From NCBI GenBank assembly GCA_965226825.1, contig CBDDED010000003.1, positions 1,240,001 to 1,304,000 of the forward strand: a stretch of 64,000 nt of DNA, given 5' to 3'. This DNA is from Io17-Chloro-G2 sp965226825. GTDB taxonomy: Bacteria > Chloroflexota > Dehalococcoidia > Lucifugimonadales > UBA3495. Both the position numbers and the translations under genes were made by a program. Of the stretch, positions 55,340-64,000 are shown piece by piece (position 1 is the first letter of the stretch; every line of letters begins with the position of its first letter). The notes under the pieces were generated by a model that searched no databases, was not told where the DNA came from, and saw only the letters and a program-made list of their open reading frames with translations.

Positions 55340-57181
55340 CTACTGCGAGCGGCTCTGTCGCCTGGTAGGCGTGCCAGCAATATAGCCGGATAGGTTCAAA
55401 GCGGAGTGGATCAAGCCAATGTGGGAGTAGGCTTGGGGAAAGTTGCCAAGCTGGCGGTTGGAGACCGTGTCGAACATCTCAGCGAACAGGCCCAAGTGGT
55501 TGGCCCGGTAGGTGATCATCTCGTGGAAGTAATCGAGAGCGCGGTCGGTCTGGCCGGTGTAAATGAGGTTTCCGATCAGCCAGAAGCTGAGCAGAGAGAA
55601 CGCTCCCTCCGGCTGGCCCTCAAGTCCGTCGTCCGTCTCTTCCGGCAGATACCGCCAGACCAGCGGACCCTGGGTTAGCTCCCTTTCAATGGCGTCCAGG
55701 TTTTGGCGGATCCGGGGGTCATCCCGGGGCACCAGGTCAAGGAACGGTATCATTAGGTTAGAAGCATCCAGGGCCTCGTGGCCGTATCTCTGCCGGAAGG
55801 CCTGCTTGGACGAACTCCATCCCGAGTCCAGGATTTCCGACTTGATGCGGTCGGCGGCCAGTGACCAGCGTCGGAACATTTGCCGGTTTCCCATGTTGGC
55901 GGCAATGTAAGATGCGCGGTCCAGGGCCGCCCAGCACATTACTTTGGAATACACGAAGTGTTGCTGGTCGCCGCGCACTTCCCAAACACCCCGGTCCCTG
56001 CGACGCCAATTGGACATAACCGTTTCGGCCAGGGAGCGCACCAGTTCCCACGCATCCGCCGGTATCTCCCCACGGAGCACCAGCAGGGAATGGATGCAGA
56101 GAATGACCTCCCCAAAAACGTCCAGTTGAAGGTGCCGGGCGGCGTCGTTGCCGATGCGGACCGGGCGGGATTCTTCGTACCCGCTGAGGTGGTCCAGGGT
56201 GTATTCCCGGAGCGACGAATTGGGGGTGATGCCGTAAACGATGCGAGTCTTGCGGCGGCCCAACTGGCACTGTTCCAGCAGCCAGTTCATGTAACGGTCG
56301 GCCCCGTAGACATCCCCCATGCGATAGAGAATGTCCACGGTGAAACTGGCGTCCCGCAGCCAGGAAAAGCGGTAGTCCCAGTTTCGGGAACCACCAATGG
56401 TTTCCGGCAGGCTGGTGGTGGGCGCGGCAACGATAGCTCCGCTGCGCCGGTACATCATCAGGTGGAGCACCAGGAATGAGCGAACCACGTCGTCCCGCCA
56501 GAGCCCCTCGTAGTTCATTTTGGAAACCAGGGCCAGCCAGTAGCGCCTAGTCTCCTCCAGCCTCTGAGTGGTGCGGTAGCGTTCCACGCTGGCCGGACGG
56601 CCGTTGCCATAGGCCAGGACAAACGTCGCCGTCTGCCCTTGGGTCAGGCTGAAATCGCAGGTGACCCCCTGGCCATCGCACTCGAGAGGTATGCTGGCGG
56701 CCAGCGTCATGGTCTGGCGTCCGCCCTGTACTTGAACCGCACCGCCGCCGGAATTGGTGCGCATCTGGCGAAAGTCGGGGACAACGCGGGCGTAGTCATG
56801 CCTGGGCTGGAAGTCACAGCGCAGTTCCACTTCCCCGGATCGGCAGGTCACCACCCGGTGGATTTCGTGGACAGAGTCGGGAGGCGTTAACGGGTTGTCG
56901 TCATCATCGTCGGCGATGGGCATAAAGTCCGTGACGGACACAACCCCTGTATCGGTCTGGAAAATGGTCTCCAGAATATTGGTGTCGGCGATGTATTCCT
57001 GCCGGGTCGCAACAGTGTATCTGTCAGGCCTGATACGGAAGCGGCCCCCAGCCAATGGGTCGAGGATGGCGCCGAAAACGCTGGGAGAGTCGAAGCGCGG
57101 AAAGCAGCACCAGTCAATGGAGCCGTCGGTCCCGACAAGCGCCCCCGAGGACATATCGCCTATCAGCCCATAGTGGTACAA
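55340..57181 (-). CDS. Glycoside hydrolase family 15 protein (glucoamylase/trehalase-like)
   Basis: 613 residues, typical for bacterial GH15. It begins MYHYGLIGDMSSGALVGTDG and has SIDWCCFPRFDSPSVFGAIL, the conserved N-terminal beta-domain block. The (alpha/alpha)6 barrel has GGSRNWDYRFSWLRDASFTV, with the conserved Arg-Asp-Ala, CWAALDRA, and EEAF-type late motif GAFSLLSFWLIGNLI, where the general base would lie. It cuts terminal alpha-glucosidic bonds (starch, or trehalose in some). No signal peptide, so it is cytosolic. It stands alone, convergent with the importer operon. Confidence 0.9.
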   Translation of the reverse strand: MYHYGLIGDMSSGALVGTDGSIDWCCFPRFDSPSVFGAILDPLAGGRFRIRPDRYTVATRQEYIADTNILETIFQTDTGVVSVTDFMPIADDDDDNPLTPPDSVHEIHRVVTCRSGEVELRCDFQPRHDYARVVPDFRQMRTNSGGGAVQVQGGRQTMTLAASIPLECDGQGVTCDFSLTQGQTATFVLAYGNGRPASVERYRTTQRLEETRRYWLALVSKMNYEGLWRDDVVRSFLVLHLMMYRRSGAIVAAPTTSLPETIGGSRNWDYRFSWLRDASFTVDILYRMGDVYGADRYMNWLLEQCQLGRRKTRIVYGITPNSSLREYTLDHLSGYEESRPVRIGNDAARHLQLDVFGEVILCIHSLLVLRGEIPADAWELVRSLAETVMSNWRRRDRGVWEVRGDQQHFVYSKVMCWAALDRASYIAANMGNRQMFRRWSLAADRIKSEILDSGWSSSKQAFRQRYGHEALDASNLMIPFLDLVPRDDPRIRQNLDAIERELTQGPLVWRYLPEETDDGLEGQPEGAFSLLSFWLIGNLIYTGQTDRALDYFHEMITYRANHLGLFAEMFDTVSNRQLGNFPQAYSHIGLIHSALNLSGYIAGTPTRRQSRSQ

Positions 57182-57313
57182 ATTAAATTTTAGTGCAGCT
57201 TATAGCCTTTGGACGGGTTAAAAGTCAATTTATCACCGGATTGCGGTAATAAGCAACGAGAAGGGTGTCCGTCTTCGACCGGTTTTACGATGGGGAAAGG
57301 AGGAGAGAGAATC

Positions 57314-58050
57314 CTATGGCAAAGGGTGGAAATACTCTGGATACCCTTCCGAGACGTAAGCAGTGACAAATGAAGAGAACGGGTATTCGTGAGAAGTGAG
57401 CCTGGATACCACGAGTTCCCTTAGGCTGCCTTCACTGATTCGATCGAGAGTTCGTTGGAGAAGGTCCCGTTGAGTCTTGCGCCGGTTCCAAAGATGGTTT
57501 TGACCGTTCTCTCCAAGTTGCATGTCGTTCAGGTCGATGTCCCTGATTGTTCTGCGGGCTACCGACCATGCGACCGGGTCAAGCAGTTCGGAAGGAGAAA
57601 TTTCACCGGTCTGCACGTCGTAGTTGAAGAATTCCTGGGCCGGTCGCCTGCCTTGGGTGGCATTTGGGCTTACGTACTCAGAAACCCTGCTGTACCTGGG
57701 ATCTTCCGCGACCAGAACTCGATCGACCAACTCACCGTCATAAGCGGGCCAGTTATCAGCCTTTACCTGGTTGCACCTACGGCAGGCGTAAACCAGGTTG
57801 AGCCAGTCGAGCCACAGGTCTGGAAACAGCCTTCTGGGCCGGAAATGGTCTATGGTCTCTTCGTCTGCCGAGTCTGGGGTATTGGATGGGGAGGAACAAG
57901 GTTTTTGGCAGTAGACGCAGTTGGCCCAAAATCCTGCGCCAACGCTTCCCGAATACGCCTGCGTTCGCTGCCGCCCAAATCGTCCCATTGCCTGTGGTTA
58001 GCCCGGATTGCGTCCAAAAACTCCGGCTCAGAGCGTTGCACCGAACGCAC
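57314..58050 (-). pseudogene. HNH endonuclease of a Septu-like pair (PtuB-like), frame-broken
   Basis: The GTG at 58050, 2 nt after the repaired ATPase stop, opens MRSVQRSEPEFLDAIRANHR and RRRIREALAQDFG, the usual helical start of these proteins. The HNH part is in the next frame (to 57314): CVYCQKP, TIDHFRPRRLFPD, NLVYACRRCNQVKAD, with zinc Cys pairs and catalytic Asp-His and Asn. Adding one G at the G3 near 57925-57927 joins them (QDFG-ANCVYC). PtuB nucleases degrade DNA with the PtuA ATPase in anti-phage Septu systems. Septu is inferred from architecture only. The gene may be dead, or the base call wrong. Confidence 0.65.
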
Positions 58051-58052
58051 TC

Positions 58053-59377
58053 TCAGCCGCCGTCCTGGTTCAGGCTCTCGGAACGCCGGTGTTCTTCAAG
58101 GATTTCTGTCAAATGCTCCTCGAACAACTCCCGCTGCGCGGCCATCGGGCCCCGGCCAGCAAGTCTCGGTTAACTAGTTGCCTCAACCCCTGAATCCGTT
58201 GCTGGCGCTTCTCCTCTGCCTCTTCGGTGTCGCCGGGCGCTGAGTTACGCAGATTCCGCAGTTCCCGGGCCGCCGCTGCTGTGGCGTTGTCCGTCGGGTC
58301 GTCCACGCCCATCATGTTCCGGAGTATCTCATCCGCGGTCCAGCCAATAATGTCCTCGTGGTTGGTGCTGGCGGTGACACGGCCCTCATCGTCCCGCTTC
58401 AGCAAGTGCACCTGCCCGGCTTTTAGGCCGGCCACCACAAAGGGAGAGTGGGTGGTGGCGAATATCTGCAAGCCCGGGAAGTGCTCCAGCAGCGCCGGAA
58501 TAACCCGCCGCTGCCAAGTGGGATGCAGGTGGTTTTCTATTTCATCAATCAGCAGGATGGCGGGTTTTAGCTGCCAGCCAGCTGTCCACCCATAATGGTT
58601 TACCATCTGCAGAGCCAGTGCCCACACCCATAAGAGTGTACCCTGCGTTCCGGAACTTAGAGCGCCAGCATAGATTGGTTCACCCAGGACGTTGTCACTG
58701 GTGCCGATACCCATGGCGTAGTGAACATTCCTTTTACTTTCCGAGCGTTCATGCTGTCCGCCAAATTCGACAAAAGAGTGGGGAACTTCGTCGTAGATAA
58801 CTTCAGGACAAATGCTCTTGGCGCAAGCATAACCGACTGCTATTGCCATGTTGAGTCCTTCTTGTAAATGCCGATGGTGAATGGTTCTCTGCCTATACCA
58901 TTCGATAGTCTGCTCTACATTATGGCCGTCGAAGATGCCAGACTCAGTGTCAAACAGGGCTTTCAGAGGCGCATCACTGTCGTCAACCCATTCTTGGTCA
59001 ATCGTTTGGTCTGAAATTTTTTGGACGGGCAGGTTTATCCGGGTCGCGGGTATGTAAAGGAAAGGCACAGCATCCCGTAAACTTGGCATTGAATCAGATG
59101 GGCCTAGAGGTCCGTCACTAATAGCGTCAATGGAACAACTCGCGGGTTGGTCGTAAGGCCATATGGGTGCGTCGCTAAGGTCGGCACTATAACTGACTCT
59201 GCCTTCGAATTCGTCTAAAGGCCCCGGCTCAAGCGAGTGCAAACCCCTTACAGCCCTCAGGATGGTGGTCTTGCCACAGGCGTTTGGGCCGATGAAAAGG
59301 TTAACCCGTTCATGACAATCGAATTGAATATGCTCCAGCGGAGGCAACGAACTGATAGCTAACCACTGTATATGCAT
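58053..59377 (-). CDS. AAA/SMC-like ATPase of a Septu-like pair (PtuA-like)
   Basis: About 440 residues. Walker A GPNACGKT (30-37), ABC-type signature LSSGTQG (240-246), Walker B ILLIDEIENHLHP (274-286) and switch His in FATTHSP (H310). There is no TOPRIM domain. As sequenced it stops at 58109 with an odd tail (ARWPRSGSCSRSI). The other frame gives PMAAQRELFEEHLTEILEEH and ends at 58053, so a one-base break at GGGCCCC (58147-58153) is likely. The HNH gene would then start 2 nt later. The ATPase would sense infection and control the nuclease. Confidence 0.7.
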
Positions 59378-59588
59378 GGCGATGGCCTCTTAGAACCCCG
59401 GCCCCGGTTGCAAGACTTTCCCTGGTTGGAACGATGCTGGCCCAAGTTGAGTATACCAGCCCTCATTTACGGAAACATTACCGGCTACCCCAGCCGCGCA
59501 GGCCAGGGCGGGAGGATAGAGGGAAGGCCAGTGCTGGGGCGTGGGGAGAAGAGAGGAGGGCTGATGATGTAGAGGCAAACGCTGTTTC

Positions 59589-59921
59589 TCACGCAGCGTC
59601 GTTGGCGAGCCTGGCGCTGATCAGGCGGTTGAGGCTCACGCCTTCTTCGGCGGCTCGTATGGCGAGCGCCCGGTGCGTTTCGGGGGGAACGCGCACCATG
59701 AATTTCCCGCTGTAGGAGCGGTCCGCCAACGGCTCGGGAGGCTGCTCGTTGTTGGCCTGCATGTCCGCGATGGATTCCGCCACCAACCGCCGGATGCCGG
59801 AGAATGCTTCTTCCTGGGTGGACGCCAACCAGCTCAACGAAGGAAACTCGGCGCAAAGTCCAACGTATTCTTGGTCCTCAACGGACCAGGTCACGCGGTA
59901 GGTGTAATGGTCGGCTATCAT
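59589..59921 (-). CDS. hicB: HicB-family antitoxin
   Basis: 110 residues from MIADHYTYRVTWS at 59921; the open frame to 59990 overlaps the toxin. The N-terminal partial RNase-H-like fold has EYVGLCAEFPSLSWLASTQE, the HicB core. The C-terminal ribbon-helix-helix DNA-binding domain is FMVRVPPETHRALAIRAAEE followed by GVSLNRLISARLAND. It overlaps hicA by about 40 nt and would neutralise HicA and repress the pair. It is complete. Confidence 0.85.
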   Translation of the reverse strand: MIADHYTYRVTWSVEDQEYVGLCAEFPSLSWLASTQEEAFSGIRRLVAESIADMQANNEQPPEPLADRSYSGKFMVRVPPETHRALAIRAAEEGVSLNRLISARLANDAA

Positions 59922-60159
59922 TTTCTTGCAATCTTTCAAGGGCTTTGATGACTTGGCGCACTTGATACGGCTTCGCCATGCCCTTGTCATTTTGTAGGTT
60001 TATCCGGGGGTCGCCCCGCCACGGAGTCCGGTACGCCCGGTGGCTTGTCCCCCGCTGACGAGGTTCTCCGAAAAAGAAGTCGCATATCCTGGCTAGGTCT
60101 GCGAATCGGACTCCCTTGGGATTGGCGCGGAGTTCCTCGATAGTTGCCGAGATACCGAT
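59878..60159 (-). pseudogene. hicA: HicA-family toxin without a usual start codon
   Basis: The frame ending TGA at 59878-59880 reads ATIEELRANPKGVRFADLAR, then FFGEPRQRGTSHRAYRTP and KPYQVRQVIKALERL, a full HicA-like mRNA interferase with the catalytic His in GTSHR. No ATG, GTG or TTG exists between the upstream stop (about 60199-60201) and the conserved part. AGAGGAG sits 6 nt before ATC at 60159, where the ATG should be. So the start was probably lost (ATG to ATC), or translation uses ATC. It lies upstream of hicB in the normal toxin-first order. Confidence 0.6.
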
Positions 60160-60723
60160 GCCTTGCTCCTCTGACCTTGCGTGTAAATGAATGGGGCATC
60201 ATTCCTACTCCGTTATATTCTTTGGCTGTTAGCTCTATAACTCTGAGCCCACTTTTTCACAGTATCATTATTGATATCACCATTCAAGAGCACAGGGATG
60301 CTGGTCCAGGGTTTTCGATTCTTGGTAGATTGGGCTATTGTAGACTCGTTGGCGTCCACCACTCGTTCCCGCGTGGGAAAGAATGGTGGAGACCAAAAAG
60401 GGCAACCAATGTCCAGAGGGGTAACAATCCAGATCTGAGGGGATCCGAGTGTCAAACGACCGGACGTTGATGGGTTAAATCTTGTTGACGACGCTCAGGC
60501 CTGAGGTTATCAAGCGGCGTTCTGGCATTCCAACGTCCGAAATCTGAACAGCTACCATGCCTCCCTGGCCCTTGAGCAGGCTGTCCTATAGCGGGATAAT
60601 CGTTTAGCGAATCGTCGCCTCTCTGGACATCACTACGTTTTTGCCCGCGAGATTCCTTGGCGCAGCTATCCCGGCCCGCCGTGGCCGCATGCGCCGGAAA
60701 CCGCCGTCGCTGAGGTTTAACTG
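60160..60723. other. Intergenic region
   Basis: About 560 bp between the HicAB pair and the permease gene. The first part presumably holds the minus-strand hicA promoter. I see no gene, RNA or strong hairpin. Confidence 0.4.
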
Positions 60724-62466
60724 TTGACCGCAGTCCATGTAAACGAAAACATTCGGTACGAACCGGACGAGATTCCCCCGCCGTTAGTGACCATTGGCGC
60801 TGGCCTTCAGGGCGCCATGATCATCGTGGGCGGGGTGATTTTGACCGTGGTCATTGTGGCCCGGATCGCGGGGCAGCCCGACAGTTATCTGTCGTGGGGA
60901 GTTTTTGCGGCCCTGCTAATCTGCGGGGCCACCACTATTCTTCAGGCCGTACGGATCGGTCCGGTGGGGGCCGGGCATGTGCTCATTATGGGCACTTCAG
61001 GGGTTTTCATCGCGGTCTGCGTCGCTGCCCTGGTGGAGGGCGGCCCTTCCACGATGGCGAGTCTCGTCATTGTGTCGTCGCTGTTTCAGTTCCTGCTGGC
61101 AGCGCGCCTCTCATTGTTGCGGCGGATATTTACACCCGTCGTCTCCGGCACGGTGATTATGTTAATACCGGTTACTGTGATGCCGATCGTGTTCGATACC
61201 CTGAATGACGTGCCTGACGGCGCGTCGTGGGCTGCCGCTCCGACGGTGGCGGTGGTTACTCTAGGTATCATTGCCGCGCTGGTGCTGCGAGCCCCCGCGG
61301 CGTGGCGGCTATGGTCGCCGGTCATCGGTATAGTGGCGGGTTGTTCGGTGGGAGCGTTCTTCGGATTGTATGACGTGCGGGGTGTGCTGCAAGTGCCTTG
61401 GGTTGGCGTTCCCCTGGACGGATGGCCGGGACTCGATCTGACCCCGGGTGTAGAGTTCTGGGCGCTGCTACCGGCATTCATCGTGGTTACCCTGGTAGGG
61501 GCTATAGAAACCATCGGCGACGGAGTGGCCATTCAACGGGTTTCCCGACGCAGGCCGAGGGCAACCGATTTTCGCGTTGTGCAGGGCGCGCTCAACTCTG
61601 ACGGAGTGGGAAATCTGCTCTCCGGTATCGCGGGGACGCTGCCCAACACGACCTACTCAACCAGTATTTCCCTTGCCGAGGTCACGGGAATCGCCGCTCG
61701 GCGAGTGGGTGTTGCCATCGGCATCATATTCCTGGCTGTGGCATTCTTCCCCAAGTTTACGGCCCTGTTGGTGGCCATCCCCGGTCCCGTGGCCGGGGCC
61801 TACTTCATCGTTCTTTTGGGGCTGCTCTTCGTACAGGGTATGAAGATTATCGTCCAAGAGGGTGTTGATTACCGCAAGGCCACCGTCGTAGGATTGTCGT
61901 TTTGGATAGGTGTGGGCTTCCAGAACCAACTGGTCTTTCCGGAACTGCTGGGGGACGGGTTTGTGGCCGTGTTGCTCGGCAATGGCATGACGTCCGGCGC
62001 TTTGGTGGCGATCATACTCATGGTGTTCATGGAGCTAACGAGCCCTAGGCGCCGGCGTCTGGAGGTTGCGCTGGACACGGATGCTCTACCGAAGATGTAC
62101 GAGTTCCTCCGGGGGTTCGCATCGAAGAGGGCCTGGAACGCTGCGACTACAAACCGTCTGGTTCTGGTGGGAGAGGAGACGCTGACGAGCTTGCTATCGG
62201 AAGCGGACGATGACTCCACGGATGGCAAAGAGCGGCGCTTGGTCGTGACCGCCCGCGCCAACGGCCGCGGGGCAGAGTTGGAGTTCGTGTCGGCAGCCGA
62301 GGGTGAAAACCTGGAAGACCGCCTGTCTTACCTGGGGGAAACCCCGGATATACCGGACGACCGGGAGATATCCTTCCGTCTGTTGCGGCACTACGCGTCT
62401 TCGGTGCGTCACCAGAAGTATCACGGCGTGGACATAGTCACGGTGGACGTAGATGGCCCGCGTTAG
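60724..62466 (+). CDS. Nucleobase/xanthine-type (NCS2/UraA) permease with C-terminal regulatory-like domain
   Basis: 580 residues. About residues 20-440 form a 12-14-helix NCS2-like transporter: PVGAGHVLIMGTSG (helix 3 region), EFWALLPAFIVVTLVGAIET with the conserved Glu, NSDGVGNLLSGIAGTLPNTT, which is the NCS2 signature, and YFIVLLGLLFVQGMKII. The last 130 residues are soluble and resemble an RsbW-type ATPase fold (YEFLRGFASKRAWNAATTNR, LVLVGEETLTSLLS, RLVVTARANGRGAELEFVSA), but the N-box Asn seems missing. The start is TTG at 60724 after GAGG. Substrate and the role of the tail are unknown. Confidence 0.8.
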   Translation: MTAVHVNENIRYEPDEIPPPLVTIGAGLQGAMIIVGGVILTVVIVARIAGQPDSYLSWGVFAALLICGATTILQAVRIGPVGAGHVLIMGTSGVFIAVCVAALVEGGPSTMASLVIVSSLFQFLLAARLSLLRRIFTPVVSGTVIMLIPVTVMPIVFDTLNDVPDGASWAAAPTVAVVTLGIIAALVLRAPAAWRLWSPVIGIVAGCSVGAFFGLYDVRGVLQVPWVGVPLDGWPGLDLTPGVEFWALLPAFIVVTLVGAIETIGDGVAIQRVSRRRPRATDFRVVQGALNSDGVGNLLSGIAGTLPNTTYSTSISLAEVTGIAARRVGVAIGIIFLAVAFFPKFTALLVAIPGPVAGAYFIVLLGLLFVQGMKIIVQEGVDYRKATVVGLSFWIGVGFQNQLVFPELLGDGFVAVLLGNGMTSGALVAIILMVFMELTSPRRRRLEVALDTDALPKMYEFLRGFASKRAWNAATTNRLVLVGEETLTSLLSEADDDSTDGKERRLVVTARANGRGAELEFVSAAEGENLEDRLSYLGETPDIPDDREISFRLLRHYASSVRHQKYHGVDIVTVDVDGPR

Positions 62467-63521
62467 CACCCTCTGGGTATGTTCATTCCGGCGCTGGCAC
62501 GGCCGGGGTGCCGGTGACTCGGTAATGCGATGGGTGGGGGTCTCGCCGAATCAACCCTTGGGCTACCGCGCGACAGGTTGCTTTGATTAACCACCGCCAT
62601 TGCCGCTGCGGCCGTTATCCAGGAAATCCTTGTGGGCATGCTGGCTCACGCTCACCAAGGCCACTATTGCCATGACCACCGTCTTGCCCCACAAACAGGG
62701 CTTTCGATTCCGGCTGCGTCCGGATTAGCGGGTTGGGGTCGGCTGATGATAATCGAAAGACCTCGTACTGCACGTCGCGGCCTTTTCATTTTTCCCCTCA
62801 TCGGCATGGTTATGGGGATACCGATACTCTCCACACCCGACCCTTGGTGAATTCCGACCAGGTGTCTAATCCACACTCCAGCCAGAAACCACTGCCAATA
62901 CCCCCTTCCCATCCCCGAACCCAACTCTCTACTATTTTCATCACGCGATGTCGCATCTCCGGGGTTCGAGGACTCAAGGACCGGCAATCCTAACCATGTG
63001 TTACGCCAGACTGACCAGTTCCCAAGTGAACAGGTCCCACCGGGACGACACGGACGTAGAATGTCCCAAAATGTCCGGAATTGTCCCGCAATGTCGAATT
63101 TTTCGGAGTCCCAAACTCAACCCGTCGGGCCTCCTCGGGTTTGCCATGAAAATCGCCTATTCTCATAACAATGGACGGGGGGCTATCGTCATGCCTATGA
63201 AGGGGAGGTATGAAAAGACCCCGTACTGCCCATCGCCCGGCGTGTTCAAAGAACGCTGTGTCCTATATTATTAGTAATCACAATGGAGGAATTCGTCACG
63301 AAGCCGCGCATCGACAGGCATTGGGAAGACCGCGGGAACCTCACTCAATTGGCCCCAATCCTGTCTGACCGACTGGGCAATCCCAACATCGGGAGCCCTG
63401 TTTTTGTATGGACGTCGCAACATTCAATCCCGCCCCACGAGGCCTGAGAAGCTACGATGGCCCTGGGGTTGTTCCCTGTTACACAATCCAGTTGATAGAA
63501 ACTTAACTCGGGCAGACTAAA
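62467..63521. other. Long intergenic region with repeat remnants
   Basis: About 1.05 kb without a believable gene. CTTTCGATT (62701-62709) and AATCGAAAG (62750-62758) are the outer arms of the dispersed repeat with most of the inside missing. At 63060-63096 a 10-bp period (ATGTCC type) repeats four times. The remainder gives only short frames with no codon bias. Confidence 0.5.
63060..63096. repeat. Four 10-bp-phased ATGTCC-like units
   Basis: ATGTCC at 63061, ATGTCC at 63071, TTGTCC at 63081 and ATGTCG at 63091, exactly ten bases apart. Helical phasing suggests a binding array, but there is no known consensus match. Confidence 0.45.
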
Positions 63522-64000
63522 ATGCTATTTGCATCCGACATCAGTAAAGCCTACTCGAACAGGACTCTGTTCAACGGGCTAACTTTAAACGTCGCCGCCG
63601 GGGATCGTATTGCCCTGATAGGCGCAAACGGCTCCGGGAAGACCACCCTGATGGACATTCTTGCCGGCGATACTGCGCCGGAAACCGGGACCATAACCAG
63701 GCAGCGCAACGTCACGGTGGGCTATCTCAAGCAGGATCCGGCATCGTTTGCGGGCAAATCTCTACTCCAGGAAGTGTTGGACGCCGGTTCGGAAGTGAAT
63801 GCCCTCATGGCCCGGATCACCGCGACGCGGGAAGACCTGTCATCAGAATCTGACCCAGTCAAACAGGACGACTTGGCTCAACGCCTCAGCCAACTGGATA
63901 TGGAGTTGGAAGCCGCGGGCGGAAGCAACCGGGAGCACGAGGCCAAGGCGATCCTTTCGGGCCTGGGCTTCAAGCAGGGAGACTTTATCCGGCCCATGAG
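63522..64000 (+). CDS. ABC-F family ATPase, 3'-partial
   Basis: The start of a soluble twin-ABC protein, cut by the window end after about 159 residues. It begins MLFASDISKAYSNRTLFNGL, with Walker A IGANGSGKTTLMDILAG, then TVGYLKQDP. The arm region that follows (LMARITATREDLSSESDP) is charged and helical, as in ABC-F proteins. These have no membrane domain and act on the ribosome (translation factors such as EttA, or antibiotic protection). The member cannot be decided from the first third. The ATG at 63522 is the natural start. Confidence 0.88.
   Translation, partial: MLFASDISKAYSNRTLFNGLTLNVAAGDRIALIGANGSGKTTLMDILAGDTAPETGTITRQRNVTVGYLKQDPASFAGKSLLQEVLDAGSEVNALMARITATREDLSSESDPVKQDDLAQRLSQLDMELEAAGGSNREHEAKAILSGLGFKQGDFIRPM

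Noticed and set aside
62664..62987. 107-residue minus-strand open frame
   Set aside because: Contains the repeat-arm sequence also translated near 1.1 kb, with no ribosome site or family.
1..64000. CRISPR arrays, tRNA or rRNA genes
   Set aside because: I looked for regularly spaced repeats of 25-40 bp and for tRNA T-arm patterns between genes and saw none convincing; a covariance-model scan was not possible.

Overview
The window looks like a chromosomal segment of a free-living, probably marine, Chloroflexota bacterium (SAR202/Dehalococcoidia-like). This is inferred, not proven. The support is a moderately high GC content, lipoproteins with EVPVEV-type linkers, a 2-hydroxyisobutyryl-CoA mutase, a Baeyer-Villiger-type monooxygenase, many SDR/AKR/CoA enzymes, and no phototrophy or sporulation genes. 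I found no rRNA, tRNA or CRISPR array.

Region by region. 1-1.2 kb: end of a beta-propeller gene and a dispersed repeat. 1.4-8.8 kb: sugar-phosphate isomerase, an MFS exporter, ligA, pth and a lipoprotein metalloprotease. 8.9-9.7 kb: a tandem duplication carrying a 27-residue membrane microprotein on the minus strand. 10-12.4 kb: amtB and a tandem-rhodanese sulfurtransferase. 13-25.2 kb: housekeeping core (ftsH, hflK, hflC, sucC, sucD, gatB, secG, a SAM hydrolase and both E1 subunits of a 2-oxoacid dehydrogenase). 25.3-29.5 kb: a mobile island with an IS630-family element, a repeat copy, a twin-headed endonuclease VII-like HNH protein, gene-tail scars and an eroded DUF4160/DUF2442 pair. 29.5-39.2 kb: a catabolic region (SDR, PIN toxin pair, 3-hydroxyacyl-CoA dehydrogenase, propeller protein, 2-hydroxyisobutyryl-CoA mutase large and B12 subunits, cupin, aldo/keto reductase, FAD monooxygenase). 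39.4-45.5 kb: nitrite reductase and nitrate/nitrite transporter, two paralogous membrane proteins and an M28 peptidase, four of the five with frame breaks. 45.8-55.2 kb: ATP-grasp protein, alpha-carbonic anhydrase, a second repeat copy and a complete peptide-type ABC importer operon. 55.3-60.2 kb: GH15 glucanase, then a Septu-like ATPase plus HNH pair and a HicAB pair. 60.7-64 kb: a nucleobase-type permease with a C-terminal regulatory-like domain, an intergenic stretch of about 1 kb, and the start of an ABC-F ATPase.

How the genes fit together. FtsH and HflK/HflC form the membrane quality-control complex. SucCD and the E1 subunits serve central carbon oxidation. The 2-hydroxyisobutyryl-CoA mutase would convert branched 2-hydroxyisobutyryl-CoA to 3-hydroxybutyryl-CoA, and the divergent 3-hydroxyacyl-CoA dehydrogenase could oxidise it onward. 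AmtB, nitrite reductase and the NarK-like carrier cover inorganic nitrogen. The ABC importer with secreted M28 and HExxH lipoproteins suggests peptide scavenging. Defence-type modules (Septu-like, HicAB, PIN, DUF4160/2442) are several and mostly damaged.

Caution: at least seven genes are interrupted by one-base shifts, several of them in or next to short homopolymers. This may be assembly error as much as gene decay. The frame repairs given below are my reading of the sequence.
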